Assembly: GCF_001886185.1 (NCBI RefSeq)
Contig: NZ_JXLA01000015.1
Span: 32,847 to 96,846 of the forward strand
Direction: 5' to 3'
Origin: Enterococcus raffinosus
GTDB lineage: Bacteria; Bacillota; Bacilli; Lactobacillales; Enterococcaceae
DNA length: 64,000 nt
In this document: positions 52,753-62,100 of the stretch, piece by piece
How the letters are laid out: each line of letters starts with the position of its first letter
Position numbering within the stretch: the stretch's first letter is position 1
Notes under the pieces: model-generated
Seen by the model: only the letters and a program-made list of their open reading frames with translations
What the model was told of the DNA's origin: nothing
The model's database searches: none
Program-made: the position numbers and the translations under genes

Positions 52753-52990
52753 CTACTCTCTCTTATCGATTACCCTATTATCAAACGCATTATCACCTAA
52801 ATTGACAACTCTAGAAATTGTTATACTCGTCAGTTTATTATTCCAAAAAGCATTAGCTCCAATCTCCTGAATACTGGCGGAATCCTTACATTCGTTTGCA
52901 GATTCCCAGAAAAAGTTTCCGAACGAATGAGCTGGAGATTGGATAATATCGTTATGGCAGCTGACGTTAAATTTACTGTATAAAATCAGA
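52753..52990 (-). pseudogene. Remnant of an LRR (BspA-like) surface protein
   Basis: A minus frame open to a TAG at 52753-52755 reads 'SIQEIGANAFWNNKLTSITI' followed by 'VVNLGDNAF', a BspA-type leucine-rich repeat ('IxxIGxNAFxxNxLTSIxI'). The upstream part ('SAHSFGNFFW') is not recognisable as repeat, there is no start codon or signal peptide, and the frame is broken. LRR proteins of this kind are common in WxL surface loci. The hairpin at 52680-52727 would be the old terminator. Confidence 0.6.
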
Positions 52991-53059
52991 AGCAGTTGTC
53001 TCTTCTATTAAAAAGTGCCTACGAATCTATTATCGGCAACAGAGATAGTCACTACTGTT

Positions 53060-53575
53060 TCATTCCAAATCCTTTGCCTTTCTACGGCTGCTCAGCCATA
53101 AGATACTCGTTGCGCCAACAAGGAGCACCCCAAGACTCGCCAGCCCCAGATCGACCGCCATGCCGGTGGCTGGATACTTGCTGGTGGTTGTTTGAGCATT
53201 TGCCTTAGGTTTGGTTGCATTCACAGGAACCACCCCACTCGTTTTTTTGCGCGGAGTCAAGCCTTGTACGGCCTTTTTCAGATCAATCAAGGCCGCAGTG
53301 ACTTTTTCCTCGTCGTAAGGGGTGTTTGTCAGTACTTCTTCGGCCTTCTGCAGCGCTTTTTGGTAGGCCTCCCAGCTCGCCTCGGTATAAGTCTCTTTGT
53401 CACGCAGCTTTTCCTTCTCCTCTTTCACCAGCTTTTCCAGCTCTGGTGCTGCTTCTGCCGGAATGGTAAGCGTCAGATCCACGGACTGATCCTGCCCATA
53501 GATCCTTGGCGAGAACGAGGTAGGGACCATCAGACACAGCAGGAACAATGACAGAGCCTGCAATATTTTCTTCAT
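53060..53575 (-). CDS. Small secreted protein with LPXTG-like (YPATG) anchor
   Basis: 171 residues: signal peptide 1-28, then 'VDLTLTIPAE' (residues 32-41), a helical segment rich in Lys and Glu ('AEVLTNTPYDEEK'-like, FIVAR-type spacing, residues 45-105), a Thr/Lys-rich linker, and a sorting signal YPATG (134-138), hydrophobic stretch (142-162) and RRKAKDLE tail. The sortase motif differs from LPXTG in its first residue. It is the last gene of the five-gene operon and is the only member with a wall-anchor motif, so it may anchor the complex. The start is the ATG with GGAGGG upstream. Confidence 0.82.
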   Translation of the reverse strand: MKKILQALSLFLLCLMVPTSFSPRIYGQDQSVDLTLTIPAEAAPELEKLVKEEKEKLRDKETYTEASWEAYQKALQKAEEVLTNTPYDEEKVTAALIDLKKAVQGLTPRKKTSGVVPVNATKPKANAQTTTSKYPATGMAVDLGLASLGVLLVGATSILWLSSRRKAKDLE

Positions 53576-53591
53576 CGTGTTCCCTCCTCGT

Positions 53592-54032
53592 TTACTCAAA
53601 TGAGCTGGTAAAGATGATTTTTCCTTGATAGTTCCCAGGTTTGGCTGCTGCCCAGCTTTGTGGCGTAATGTTGACCTTTAGGCGGAGCTCTTTGCCGCTA
53701 TTCGCCTCAGCTTCTGTCCATGTATCCTGTGTCCATTCAGCATTCTCACCATTCTTAAGTGAGAAGGGAATGACCTGTGACTTGTATGTCAATGGTGTCT
53801 TAGCAGCGGTGACCTTTACTTTTTGACCAGCAGCTAGATTCCCCTGAACCTTCAATGTGCCCAGCTCCGTCACTTCTTGCTTGTATTGGATATTTTTGGT
53901 TGTCGCCGGAATCGTCAAGGTATACTCCGAAGGGATCTCCACGGTTAGTTCCGTGCTTTGCTCTTCTGCTAAAGCAACGATCGGAAATAGGGTCAAGCTG
54001 CTAAGTAACAGTGCTATTCTTCGCTTTTTCAT
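53592..54032 (-). CDS. Secreted YTLTIP-module protein (146 residues)
   Basis: A signal peptide ('LLLSSLTLFPIVALAEE', cleavage near residue 22) is followed by one all-beta module that starts 'IPSEYTLTIPA' (residues 34-44) and ends 'GNYQGKIIFTSSF' at the C terminus. The same first and last motifs frame the next gene product and the C terminus of the large protein. No anchor is present. An Ig-like or pilin-like subunit is a reasonable reading of such a compact secreted beta domain, but it is inference. GGAGGG precedes the ATG. Confidence 0.82.
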   Translation of the reverse strand: MKKRRIALLLSSLTLFPIVALAEEQSTELTVEIPSEYTLTIPATTKNIQYKQEVTELGTLKVQGNLAAGQKVKVTAAKTPLTYKSQVIPFSLKNGENAEWTQDTWTEAEANSGKELRLKVNITPQSWAAAKPGNYQGKIIFTSSFE

Positions 54033-54043
54033 TAGATTCCCTC

Positions 54044-54502
54044 CTACTTGATCTCTGCTGTAAAGTTGAGTTGTGCCTTGTAGGTTCCCGCCTGTTTGTT
54101 TCCTGCAAGCGGTTCGAAGCTGATCTTTTCTTCCTTACCACTATCCGATGTGCCAGCTACCTGAAGTATTGAACTTCCTTTGAGAATTGTGCTTCCGTTA
54201 ATCGTCATTTTTGTGGTTAATTTATTGGTACCTGTATCTTGACTCAGTGTCACTTTACCTTCATCGTCCATTGCTGTATTTGTCAATGATAAGCCGATAT
54301 CCAGCTTTTTTCCTGGGGCGATATCATGTTTATTCGTACCGATCACCCATTCTCTATCAGTATCTGTTAAGGTTTTTGCTGGGATAGATAAGGTATAGGT
54401 GCTTGCTACGTCATAGGTTACGGTCGCATCTTCTGCCTGAACTGTCGCACCAAATCCAACGGCGATGATCGCTAACAGTGTTGCTCCAATTATTTTTTTC
54501 AT
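54044..54502 (-). CDS. Secreted YTLTIP-module protein (152 residues)
   Basis: The signal peptide ('ATLLAIIAVGFGATVQAED') is followed by the module 'VASTYTLSIPAKTL' (residues 31-44) and a C-terminal 'AGTYKAQLNFTAEI'. It is related to the neighbour at 53592-54032 only at these framing motifs, with a different middle. It has no anchor or catalytic motif. Its place in the operon suggests a partner or alternative subunit of the same surface structure. AAGGAG precedes the start. Confidence 0.82.
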   Translation of the reverse strand: MKKIIGATLLAIIAVGFGATVQAEDATVTYDVASTYTLSIPAKTLTDTDREWVIGTNKHDIAPGKKLDIGLSLTNTAMDDEGKVTLSQDTGTNKLTTKMTINGSTILKGSSILQVAGTSDSGKEEKISFEPLAGNKQAGTYKAQLNFTAEIK

Positions 54503-54520
54503 TCTTCGTTCACTCCTTTT

Positions 54521-55003
54521 TTAAAATACTTCTAGGGTTACTTTTATTTCAGAGCCGTTGAGGGGCTCATGATTTTCTAAACTAAAACACTCGTACTTGA
54601 CCATCGCCTCTTCATAGCTTCCCGCAGCTATTGTTTTATCTAATGTAAGCTCGTAAATGGCTTTGCCAGGCGCTAATAGTTTGGATTCCCATAGTTTCGT
54701 CTCGGGGTCTTGCCACAAAGAAATCTTGAAGTAGCAGGTATTGTTCTCCGGGTTGTGGAAGTTGACGGTTTGCTCCAAGCTATCTGCTTTCAGCTGAAGC
54801 TTTTCATAACCAGGAATGTCGATGGTAGGAGAAGGTTTTTGTGCCGCCTTCCGTTCGCCTGTCCAATCTTCTGCTGATTCGACGTCTGTCAGCTGTGCCT
54901 CTAAGGGCTCACCGAACCAGTTTTGCCAATTCATCCCAATGAAAATGCCCGCAACAATTAGAAAGAGTACGCCAGCAAGTTGTCCGATTTTTTTCTTTGT
55001 CAT
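54521..55003 (-). CDS. Membrane-anchored extracytoplasmic protein of the YTLTIP operon
   Basis: 160 residues: an uncleaved N-terminal TM (residues 9-25, 'LAGVLFLIVAGIFIGMNW') and a beta-rich outer domain with 'YEKLQLKADSLEQTVNF', 'CYFKISLWQDPETKLWES' and 'APGKAIYELTLDKTIAAGSY'. Similar proteins next to sortase clusters have been misnamed tRNA methyltransferases in databases; no methyltransferase motif is visible. It may be a membrane-side adaptor of the surface complex. It starts with AGGAGG. Confidence 0.75.
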   Translation of the reverse strand: MTKKKIGQLAGVLFLIVAGIFIGMNWQNWFGEPLEAQLTDVESAEDWTGERKAAQKPSPTIDIPGYEKLQLKADSLEQTVNFHNPENNTCYFKISLWQDPETKLWESKLLAPGKAIYELTLDKTIAAGSYEEAMVKYECFSLENHEPLNGSEIKVTLEVF

Positions 55004-55018
55004 ATATGATCGTCCTCC

Positions 55019-57658
55019 TTAATTGCTAAAGCCTGCTTCAAAGGTCAAGATGCCGCGGTAATTACCTGTACGAATCGGCTCTCCATCAATAGACGAAATC
55101 GGGGCAGCGAAGGTAATTTGATTTTCATTCTTTTCTGAACCTGCTTCCATCCTCAACTCATCCCACGCGACTTTGGTACGAATACTCTTGCTTGCATCCG
55201 TGGTATCCGTTAATGTCAAATACTTCTCATTATCTAAGGAACCTACTTTAAGCTTCGCTGTGACTTGACGGGTGTACCCTGGCACTTGATAAAAGTCATT
55301 TTTCAGTTCAACTGACGCTGTTTTATCACTAGCCTCTAGTTCGACTGTCTGAGGTATGGTTAAGGTATAGGTCGATGCTGCAAGAAACTGATTGGTTTTC
55401 CACTCAATATAGGATTCTGCCTCTCCGACCTTCACCACGTGTTTATTTTCTGTCAGGTAGAGGTAGAAGGACTCATCTCCATCGTGTTTGCCGCTGACAT
55501 TAAAGTCTTTATTCATAGCGGTAACCGTCTGATTCGATTGATAGTTCGTGCCATCAGCTTTATAGGGGTGAACAGGATCGCTGCCATCTGTCGGTGCAGG
55601 ATCGATATTGTTTTTGGTCGCTTTGACACTGCCGCCGTTGATGGTGACCAAACCGCCAGAGCCACCGCCCCCGTTGCCGATATCTGAACTATAATACCCA
55701 GTTGATTGAACTGTACCTCCGCTTATGGTTACTTCTCCACTACCTTGATATCCGCCGCCTATACCCGCTCCATAATATCTACCGGTTGCGGTTACATGAC
55801 CTCCATTTATGGTTACTTTACTGCTCCCATAAGATCCGCCGCCTATACCCGCTCCATAATCTCCACCGGTTGCGGTTACATGACCTCCACTTATGGTTAC
55901 TTCACCGCTTCCTAAACCTCCGCCGCCTATACCCGCTCCATTAATTCCACCATTAGCAACAATACTCCCACCGTTTATTGCAACAAAACTATCCGAGCCA
56001 ATTCCGCTGCCTATACCTGCTTCAAATTCACCTTTACATTGTGCTATCAACCTCCCAGCATACCCATCATAGCTGCCAGAAGCACTTGTAATCACCAGCG
56101 AATTCTCAGTAGTATTGTTGTTTTGCAGCCCAGCATATCCAGCAAGTATATTTTTACTAACTAATTCGTTCTCACCAATCAAGTCGACAGTCGCGGAAGC
56201 GCCTGTATTAATTAAGAAAGGGGCGTTACTGGATGACTCAATTTTCACGCCATTTAGCTTCACCGTGACGTTGGTTCCTGTGACTTCGATCCGGTCAGAA
56301 TTGGTTGTATAATCAGTTGTTTTCATACTGACGTTGTAAGTTTGACCATCGCCGCCTAGCTTCAGTACATTACTTTCATAAGTAACACTCGTTGAGTTGT
56401 CTATAAGAAAATCGCCGTACTCTTTTTCTTTAAAGGTCTGTGTGCCGACATCCCATTCGATCTCCCATGTTTTGGTTTGCTGGTCGCTTTGCATCGAAAG
56501 GGTGTGCTCTTCCTTGGTTAGATAGAGATAGTACTGATCATCTGTAGGCTCGTGTTTGCCACCAATATTAAAATCAATCCCGTCCACTTTCAGCGTAGGC
56601 TGCGGGGCAAAGGAGACTGGATTCTTAAACTTGTAGCAAGCCACTTCTTCACCATCAGTATTTTTCGGTAGGGGTATAAGAGTGTTATTAGTCGCCTTGA
56701 CACTGCCGCCGTTGATGGTGACCGAGCCGCCAGTGACACCGCCCCCGCTGCCGATATCTGAACTAGAATTCCCCCCAGTTGATTGAATTGTCCCGCCATT
56801 TATGGTTACTTCTCCACTACCACTATCTCCGCCGCCTATGCCCGCTCCATAATCTCCACCAGTTGCGGTTACATACCCGCCACTTATGGTTACTTCACTG
56901 CTTCTACCAGCTTCTCCGCCTATACCTGCTCCATTCCACCCGTCACATCGCGCGGTCAACTTCCCAGCATACCCATCATAACTGCCAGAATCACTTGTAA
57001 TCACCAGCGAATTCTCAGTCATATTGTTGTTTTGCAGCCCCGCGTAGTTATCTGTACTAATCAATTCGTTCTCACCAATCAAGTCGACAGTCGCGGAAGC
57101 GCCGGAATTAATTAAGAAGGGGGCGTTACTAGATGAAAGAATTTTCACGCCATTTAGCTTCACCGTGACGTTGGTTCCTGTGACTTCGATCCGATCGGTG
57201 GTAGCCGTTTGTCCAGGGGTACTCATACTGACGGTGTATAGTGCATTTGTCCCACTCAGTTCCAAAGTATTCCCTTGATAGGTAATTCCACTAGATTCTC
57301 CATCTACTAGAAAATCTCCTGTTTGGATAGGTTTTGGACTTTTACTTTCTATTTCTGGTTGTTCTTCCGACACCTCCCTTTGTTCTGCGACAGTCGTTTC
57401 TGATTCTTCAGTTTCTACTGTATTGGACTCCTCCGTGTTCATTCTATCGCTAGATTGGGAAGAGAAACTCTCTGATACTACTTCCTGACTAAAACTTGTC
57501 ACCGGTTCTTCCGAAGCTATTTTTTGAAATGACTCACTTGACTCCACAGGAACCGTCTCAGTCTCTGCTAAACCTATGGCAGTTGAAAAAAGACTCCCAG
57601 CAGAAAGGATGACCGTCGCAGCAACTCCTATCACCTTTAATTTGTTTTGCACCCTCAT
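55019..57658 (-). CDS. Large secreted beta-helix repeat protein with C-terminal YTLTIP module
   Basis: 879 residues. The signal peptide ends near residue 31 and is followed by a Ser/Glu/Thr-rich linker to about 112. Two large units (about 113-400 and 415-740) each start 'GDFLVDG/FLIDNSTSVTYE' and contain 'DRIEVTGTNVTVKLNGVKI', then glycine-rich beta-helix repeats of about 28 residues ('GSGEVTINGGTI', 'GGDYGAGIGGG'), the Beta_helix_3 pattern. The C terminus is a YTLTIP module ('TYTLTIPQTVEL' to 'TGNYRGILTFEAGF'). It has no LPXTG or WxL anchor, so attachment must be through partners. It is the first gene of the operon. Confidence 0.85.
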   Translation of the reverse strand: MRVQNKLKVIGVAATVILSAGSLFSTAIGLAETETVPVESSESFQKIASEEPVTSFSQEVVSESFSSQSSDRMNTEESNTVETEESETTVAEQREVSEEQPEIESKSPKPIQTGDFLVDGESSGITYQGNTLELSGTNALYTVSMSTPGQTATTDRIEVTGTNVTVKLNGVKILSSSNAPFLINSGASATVDLIGENELISTDNYAGLQNNNMTENSLVITSDSGSYDGYAGKLTARCDGWNGAGIGGEAGRSSEVTISGGYVTATGGDYGAGIGGGDSGSGEVTINGGTIQSTGGNSSSDIGSGGGVTGGSVTINGGSVKATNNTLIPLPKNTDGEEVACYKFKNPVSFAPQPTLKVDGIDFNIGGKHEPTDDQYYLYLTKEEHTLSMQSDQQTKTWEIEWDVGTQTFKEKEYGDFLIDNSTSVTYESNVLKLGGDGQTYNVSMKTTDYTTNSDRIEVTGTNVTVKLNGVKIESSSNAPFLINTGASATVDLIGENELVSKNILAGYAGLQNNNTTENSLVITSASGSYDGYAGRLIAQCKGEFEAGIGSGIGSDSFVAINGGSIVANGGINGAGIGGGGLGSGEVTISGGHVTATGGDYGAGIGGGSYGSSKVTINGGHVTATGRYYGAGIGGGYQGSGEVTISGGTVQSTGYYSSDIGNGGGGSGGLVTINGGSVKATKNNIDPAPTDGSDPVHPYKADGTNYQSNQTVTAMNKDFNVSGKHDGDESFYLYLTENKHVVKVGEAESYIEWKTNQFLAASTYTLTIPQTVELEASDKTASVELKNDFYQVPGYTRQVTAKLKVGSLDNEKYLTLTDTTDASKSIRTKVAWDELRMEAGSEKNENQITFAAPISSIDGEPIRTGNYRGILTFEAGFSN

Positions 57659-57696
57659 ATTTTGTGACCTCCTTTCGTAATAACCTACTCAAATCA

Positions 57697-57702
57697 ATTA
57701 TA
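57697..57702 (-). promoter_or_regulatory. Candidate extended -10 of the YTLTIP operon
   Basis: On the minus strand TGTTATAAT forms an extended -10 element (TATAAT at 57697-57702), about 40 nt before the start codon. A clear -35 is not seen. Confidence 0.5.
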
Positions 57703-58129
57703 ACAAACAATTCACTCATTAAAATATTTTCTTTTATCATCGGCATTAAAACAACAATGTTTTAAAACCCAATAATTTGATTATCTCTTTAAAATAATGG
57801 ATTTTAAATACTTCATAATAGGTATATACATGCAAATAAATAGAAATCAAATTTTCTAATATTTATTATCAAAAAGGAACTACCCTTTATTGATAGATGA
57901 GATTTTCCCTCAACATAAGCTTCAGTAAACGTTTTTCTTTCATTAGTCTCGCCGATTACACATCATTTTCCTCACAACGAAAAAGCGAGCCTTCAAATCC
58001 TCTCAAGTGATAAGCAGACTGGCAGGTAAACGTAAAAGAACCCTCGAAAATCAAAAAAATGATTATCGAGGGTTCTTCTTTTTTCATATGACTCATCACT
58101 ATTTCTATCCAGAAGACACTGCCTGATGG
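57703..58129. other. Intergenic region with terminator
   Basis: About 430 bp without a gene. It includes the AT-rich upstream part of the YTLTIP operon promoter and, at 58036-58077, the terminator of the regulator gene. Confidence 0.5.
58036..58077. terminator. Intrinsic terminator after the winged-helix regulator gene
   Basis: A perfect 12-bp stem, AAGAACCCTCGA (58036-58047) with TCGAGGGTTCTT (58066-58077), and T-rich exits on both strands. Confidence 0.85.
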
Positions 58130-58816
58130 TCATGACTGCTGAGACTTAGGATACATGTGATAAAACTTCTTGTTCAAATGATAGCCTTTTCCCCAGACTG
58201 TCTCAATAGTATCTGATGGAAAGCCTTTATTCATGAGTTTCTGGCGTAGAGCTTTCGTTAAAACAGAAAGCTGCGCCAAATTGGATCGTGTAGATTCGAC
58301 GCCCCAGATAGACTGACAAAGCTCTTTTCGTGAGACGAGAGAAGAATCTGCTTCATACAATGTTAAAAAGTATTTTTTTTGATTCTTAGTAAAATCCATG
58401 ATGAGCCCTTCAAACGTTTCTTTAGATAGATAGTCACTAGGTTCAGCAGTACTCATTACCGCGCACTCACTGATCAATTCCCTTAAAGTATCTATTCCAA
58501 TTTCTCGTGATATCCAGCGATCGATTTCCAATGCTTTTGCCGCATCTTTTTCTTTATTCAAGGGCTCACATACGTATTTCCGAAAAATTACAGCGCGTCG
58601 TTCCTTTAATTTCGGGACGATCACTTCTAATTCTTTATTCGATAAGGATTCACTAAGGATAATCAGTTGGTAAAAGGAAATGTTCCAGGGATCTTCTTCG
58701 TGCAAAAGCATGTCAAACATTGTTTTTGAGACAAATACTTCGTAATTAAACTTCTGTAGATTTTGTTGTATGGATTGTTCATTTAAAATATTATGAGTCA
58801 ATAATAGTATTCGAAT
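58130..58816 (-). CDS. Winged-helix regulator, same family as 4618-5334, probable ATT start
   Basis: The C-terminal 80 residues form an OmpR-type winged helix ('SRKELCQSIWG', 'VWGKGYHLNKKFYHMY'), and the N-terminal part aligns with the regulator at 4618-5334. That protein starts 'MKILILTKNLL'; here the matching segment is 'IRILLLTHNIL', whose first codon is ATT (58814-58816). GAGGTG lies 7 nt upstream of it. A TTG five codons downstream is the next usual start, but it is too far from the site. The site overlaps the stop of the preceding two-TM gene, so both are coupled. It probably regulates the neighbouring surface genes. Confidence 0.78.
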   Translation of the reverse strand: MRILLLTHNILNEQSIQQNLQKFNYEVFVSKTMFDMLLHEEDPWNISFYQLIILSESLSNKELEVIVPKLKERRAVIFRKYVCEPLNKEKDAAKALEIDRWISREIGIDTLRELISECAVMSTAEPSDYLSKETFEGLIMDFTKNQKKYFLTLYEADSSLVSRKELCQSIWGVESTRSNLAQLSVLTKALRQKLMNKGFPSDTIETVWGKGYHLNKKFYHMYPKSQQS

Positions 58817-58827
58817 TTTTTATCACC

Positions 58828-59061
58828 TCACAGAATCTCCTCTAGTATTCGAATTTGATTTTGTATATCAAAAAATAAGTAAACAGCTAAAATTACACAT
58901 ACAACAACAACTATCAGTAATGACAAATTTAAAAGATAGTACATTTTAGAGAGTTTCCGTGCCTGTATTTGTTTCATATCTCTGAATATGAAATAGAAAA
59001 AAACAATTAAGCTGATCATGCCTATTATTGTTAAAATGATCATCCAACTATAGCGTCCCAA
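58828..59061 (-). CDS. Small two-TM membrane protein
   Basis: About 77 residues with TM segments near 5-27 ('WMIILTIIGMISLIVFFYF') and 42-65 ('LLNLSLLIVVVVCVILAVY') joined by a basic cytoplasmic loop. It starts at TTG (59059-59061) with AAAGGA 8 nt upstream; an ATG three codons earlier abuts that site. Its stop overlaps the ribosome-binding site of the regulator downstream. It may sense membrane or surface state and partner the regulator; that is inference. Confidence 0.7.
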   Translation of the reverse strand: MGRYSWMIILTIIGMISLIVFFYFIFRDMKQIQARKLSKMYYLLNLSLLIVVVVCVILAVYLFFDIQNQIRILEEIL

Positions 59062-59157
59062 TCTTGTCATCCTTTCAGGAATGGTGAGAAAAACACTCTC
59101 ACCATTCCTAATTTATAAAAAGAAAAAATACTCCTTGTGGGAAATAGAGAATAACTA

Positions 59158-62100
59158 CTAAGGTTCATTTACCATTAACCATTCTATCTTCCCTTCGTAA
59201 AACGCGCCTTTTTGAGCCACGTTTCCCGGAATAGATAGCTTGACAGACTCAAAGCCAATCGTTGTTCTAAATTTCCCTTGCCCTGCAGCAATACTCGTCG
59301 ACTTCCATAATTGAGTCGTCGTATCATTGGCAGGGAGGCTCGCCGTTGGTTCAGACAACCCTTCAAAATCTTGAGTTATCGGCTGCCAATTCATACCATC
59401 TGTTGTGTGCTGCAACTGTTTCTCGAAGGAAAGCTGTGCGCCTGTTAGCTCTTGATTACTCCCATCCTGTGTTTGTAATGAAGCGACGCGAGCCGCAAAA
59501 GACCAGTTGGAATTTATTCCTACATTTTCCATCTTTATTCCAAAATCAGCGGTTCCTTGAGCAGTTGACAATCCCGTGGTTATCACGTTTGAACTGACCG
59601 ATTGAACACCAAAGTTAAAGGTTGGTGTTTCTGAAATATAAAAACCCGCCTGTCGTTGATTGGTAGTAAATGCTCGTGTAGGGGTTTGTTCAGACTCGCC
59701 TCCCTGATTAACAACACTGCACTTCACATGATACGATTGTCCGGCGATCAAGTTCTTGATTTTCACAGTTGCTTTTTTATTCGTTGTATCAAAATTATAC
59801 GTATCGATTGATGGAGAACTCGACTGAGTGCTGACTTCAGAAAAATCAACACCATTGGTGCTTAAATACACCTTTACCTTACTTGGATGGGCTGCAGGTT
59901 GATCTGGATGATCGCCCGCGGCTTGATAATCCACTGAAAATTCAGCGGTCGCCTCATTTTCCGCTACAGGTGCATTTAATGTAGGCGTACTTAAACTGGA
60001 GACAGTATTTTTCGTATAGAAATATTCGTTTGCAGCACCGGCCGGTTGCCCTATCGGTCCAACAACAGTCCCTTCGAAGTTTTTGAGTTGCACCCACCCT
60101 CTGTAACGAGTTCCAGGAGTCAAGCCGTTCACCATCGTGGCAGCGTACGTTCCGTTTGTTGTGGTGGTGTGTTGTAGATTATTCACCCGTGCGGTCCAGT
60201 CTTTGTCATTGGTTCCGTTATTATAGGATTCAGTAAAAATGACCCCATCATTTGATGTTTGTGAAATATCTCCACTGTAAGTCCCTTGCTTCAATTGAAT
60301 ACTTGTGGCTGTGGCAGTCGCTTGATCGAAAACAGGTGGTGAGATTTGTAGAGCGATCCCGTATGTTCGAATGGATACAACACTAGAATACTCAGACCAT
60401 TGATTGCTATCATTTTTCACACGATACTGTACTTCATACGTAGTATTTGCTTCCATATGTCCGAGTGTGAATTCAACCCGTTTACTTGTCGAATTAATAG
60501 TCAGCGAAGTAACAGTAATGGGCGAGCCAACTGTTCCTATTGCTTTTACACTTTTCCAAGACGTGTAATTAGTATCTTGGGAAGAACGTATACGAATATC
60601 TACACCTTTTTGACCATCATAACCATCAGTAACCCCCGATTCTTTCGGGTGCGCTTGCCCTTGCGAGTAGTCGGATACTTTATAGACTCCGACCATTGAT
60701 GCGCTGGCACTTGATGCTGTTTGTGCCGGTGTATAGGTGACATTGGTAACACCATCCACTTCATTTTTTGTATAAAAGTAGGAATAGGTATTATTGTTCA
60801 AGCGCCAAGATTCTTGCCACACATTATCAGTATCACGAATAAATATGTGGGAACGATACTGAGTTCCTGGCATCAATTCATCGGGTAATGTATAGCCACC
60901 AGCAGCATATTTCCCACTGCCGTACGGTATTTCATGATGCACACTACCTCCGCGTACGCTAACCCATGCACCAGCATCGTTTTTCACATGCATTCCTTGC
61001 TGCCCATTAGTTGCTCCACCATATATATCACCATTATAGCTTCCTTCATTCAAAATCATTTTTTTTGCTGAAGTCGTATAGCTAAAGGTCGGATTAGATA
61101 TATAAGTTAACGGGACCCCTTTTGTCGTAAACTCACGAGAAGTTGAATAACCTGACCACACATTACTGGCATTTCGCACACGATAGCGCACATAATACTT
61201 CGTTTTAGAGTTGAGCTTTGATAGGGTGAAGCTCACACTTTTATTTACAGTATCAAAGACTCTGTTTGTAATTGCTGGCGTGGTATCCGCTGTAATTGTT
61301 GTCCAAGTCGAATTGTTGGTACTGATCTGAATATCCGTTGATGTTGGATGAGCAGCTACGTTCCCTACATTATAAGTAGCGCTCACTTGAGCTGTTGCAT
61401 TGTTCGCAGCCGTTGGCGTATTCAGGGTTGGAACTGCGGGCTGATTGACTGTATTTGCGGTATAAAAATACGCACTCCATGCTGAATATCTCCACGTTCC
61501 GCCATAATCCTTGATGGCAACTCTACCTTTATACCTTGTTCCAGCAACTAAGTTAGGTACTGTTACATTGTGATAGGTTCCTCCTCGAGAAACAGTGTGC
61601 GTTAAATTCGTCACCTTATCCTGAACCGTCGCTCCATCATCAGAAGTTACTTGCACTTTTCCTTGCCCACTCGTTTGGAAAATATCTCCCGTATAGGTCG
61701 TTCCCGTCATATAAATGGCATTATGGGTGGCTGTTGTCTGCGTGAATGTCGGGGTTCCAATAGATAATGTAATTGCTCCCGTGGTAAATTCCCGAGCAGT
61801 TGAATAGCCTGACCACACATTACTGGCATTTCGAACACGATAGCGCACATAATACTTTGTTCTAGCATTGAGCTTTGACAGGGTAAAACTTACACTTTTG
61901 CTACTAGTATTAAAAACTCTGTTCGTAATTGCTGGGGTTGTATCCGCTGTAATTGTTGTCCAAGTCGAGTTATTAGTACTGATCTGAATATCCGTCGATG
62001 TAGGATGTGCTGCCACATCTCCAACATTATAGGTAGCACTCACTTGTGCTGTTGCGTTATTTGCTGCACTTGGTGTATTCAGCGTTGGAGCTGCAGGTTG

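Noticed and set aside
55700..57000. Regular short repeats that resemble a CRISPR or minisatellite array
   Set aside because: They are in-frame, glycine-rich beta-helix repeats of a long coding sequence with spacing of about 84 bp and no constant repeat/spacer structure.
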